From positions 124,001-188,000 of the forward strand of contig NZ_JAILXZ010000003.1 in assembly GCF_020179475.1 (NCBI RefSeq): a stretch of 64,000 nt of DNA, in the 5' to 3' direction. Made by a program: the position numbers and the translations under genes. Shown piece by piece: positions 63,692-64,000 of the stretch (the first letter of the stretch is position 1; the number at the start of each line of letters is the position of its first letter). This DNA is from Novosphingobium huizhouense. GTDB taxonomy: Bacteria; Pseudomonadota; Alphaproteobacteria; Sphingomonadales; Sphingomonadaceae. The notes below the pieces were generated by a model. It ran no database searches and had not been told where the DNA came from. It saw only the letters and a list, made by a program, of their open reading frames with translations.

Positions 63692-64000
63692 TCAGGCGAG
63701 CCCGATCCGCTGTGTGAGCCAGACCAGTGCGGCAAAGCCCGTCGCGCCCGCCAGAACGAGCCGGACCGCCGCGGCGTTCCGCAGCCGGGGCAGCGCCATC
63801 AGCAGCGGCAGCGCGGCGAGCACGACCAGCAGCTGCACCGCCTCGATGCCGAGGTTGAAGCCGAGGATCGCGGTCGTCCGCGTCGCGAGGTCGAGCCCGA
63901 AGTTGGCGATGGTGGTGGCGAAGGCGAGGCCGTGGACGAGGCCGAACAGCGCGGCGACGACCGCCTCGCGCCCCGGGAACAGCGGCCGCGCCGCGTGGAC
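63692..64000 (-). CDS. HupE/UreJ-like membrane protein, C-terminal part (cut by window edge)
   Basis: The visible 102 residues show AVVAALFGLVHGLAFATTIANFG, ILGFNLGIEAVQLLVVLAALPLLMAL and a last helix (RLVLAGATGFAALVWL). HGLAFA and FNLGIEAVQL match the HupE/UreJ family, whose members are nickel or cobalt permeases. The start lies beyond base 64000. It is 55 bases upstream of the PLP enzyme on the same strand. Confidence 0.75.
   Translation of the reverse strand, partial: VHAARPLFPGREAVVAALFGLVHGLAFATTIANFGLDLATRTTAILGFNLGIEAVQLLVVLAALPLLMALPRLRNAAAVRLVLAGATGFAALVWLTQRIGLA

Overview
This window is high-GC chromosomal DNA with densely packed housekeeping genes on both strands. It looks like an alphaproteobacterium of the order Sphingomonadales (Novosphingobium/Sphingomonas type). 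The support is the lapA-pyrF-trpF-trpB neighbourhood, a split atp operon carrying both b' and b subunits, the ccoNOQP-GHIS cluster with an FNR-type regulator, an Entner-Doudoroff aldolase, paired acyl-CoA dehydrogenases, and dispersed CTGAGCCTGTCGAAGG-type repeats that are common in sphingomonads. I saw no tRNA, rRNA, CRISPR array, prophage or classical transposase.

Layout. 1-5.7 kb (minus strand): trpB (cut by the edge), trpF, a SIMPL protein, a GNAT enzyme, pyrF, lapA and purB. A small outer-membrane barrel gene sits on the opposite strand between trpF and trpB. 5.8-8.3 kb: twin palindromes, then NRDE, carotenoid-biosynthesis-like and RadC genes. 8.4-12.2 kb: ydbH-ynbE-ydbL, an envelope lipid-transport set. 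12.4-15.0 kb: the F0 operon atpI-B-E-b'-b. 15.0-20.5 kb: a GNAT gene broken by an amber codon, a LacI regulator, GloB, a GFA protein, rpsA and another GNAT. 20.7-23.1 kb: a MurC-like ligase and an LD-carboxypeptidase, divergent, probably for murein recycling. 23.1-25.8 kb: fabD and fabG, separated by a 459-bp cassette of a small nuclease-like gene inside perfect 30-bp inverted repeats. 26-28.7 kb: dnaN and a globin-coupled chemoreceptor. 28.7-37.6 kb: oxidoreductases, a hydrolase, a membrane GGDEF-EAL-PilZ protein, a PrsW-like protease, a CarF/PEDS1-like desaturase and a truncated haemoglobin. 37.7-40.2 kb: two acyl-CoA dehydrogenases. 40.3-43.5 kb: lepA, a cold-shock gene and small unknown genes.

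43.8-56.6 kb forms a low-oxygen island: flavin reductase, a candidate FNR-controlled sRNA, fnr, transglutaminase, ompW, and ccoNOQP-ccoGHIS followed by a Cys-rich exported protein and hemN. FNR-type boxes (TTGAC-N4-RTCAA) lie before the sRNA and between ompW and ccoN. 56.7-64 kb: eda, a PEP-carboxylase-like protein with a changed active-site loop, a K+ channel, repeats, a Cys/Met-metabolism PLP enzyme and the end of a HupE/UreJ-like protein.

Most interesting items: the inverted-repeat GxxExxY cassette (24043-24501), the predicted FNR-activated sRNA with an anti-Shine-Dalgarno-like stretch (44388-44477), the diverged PEPC homologue (57382-60237), and the unrecognised Cys/His-rich protein in the oxidase operon (55029-55301).
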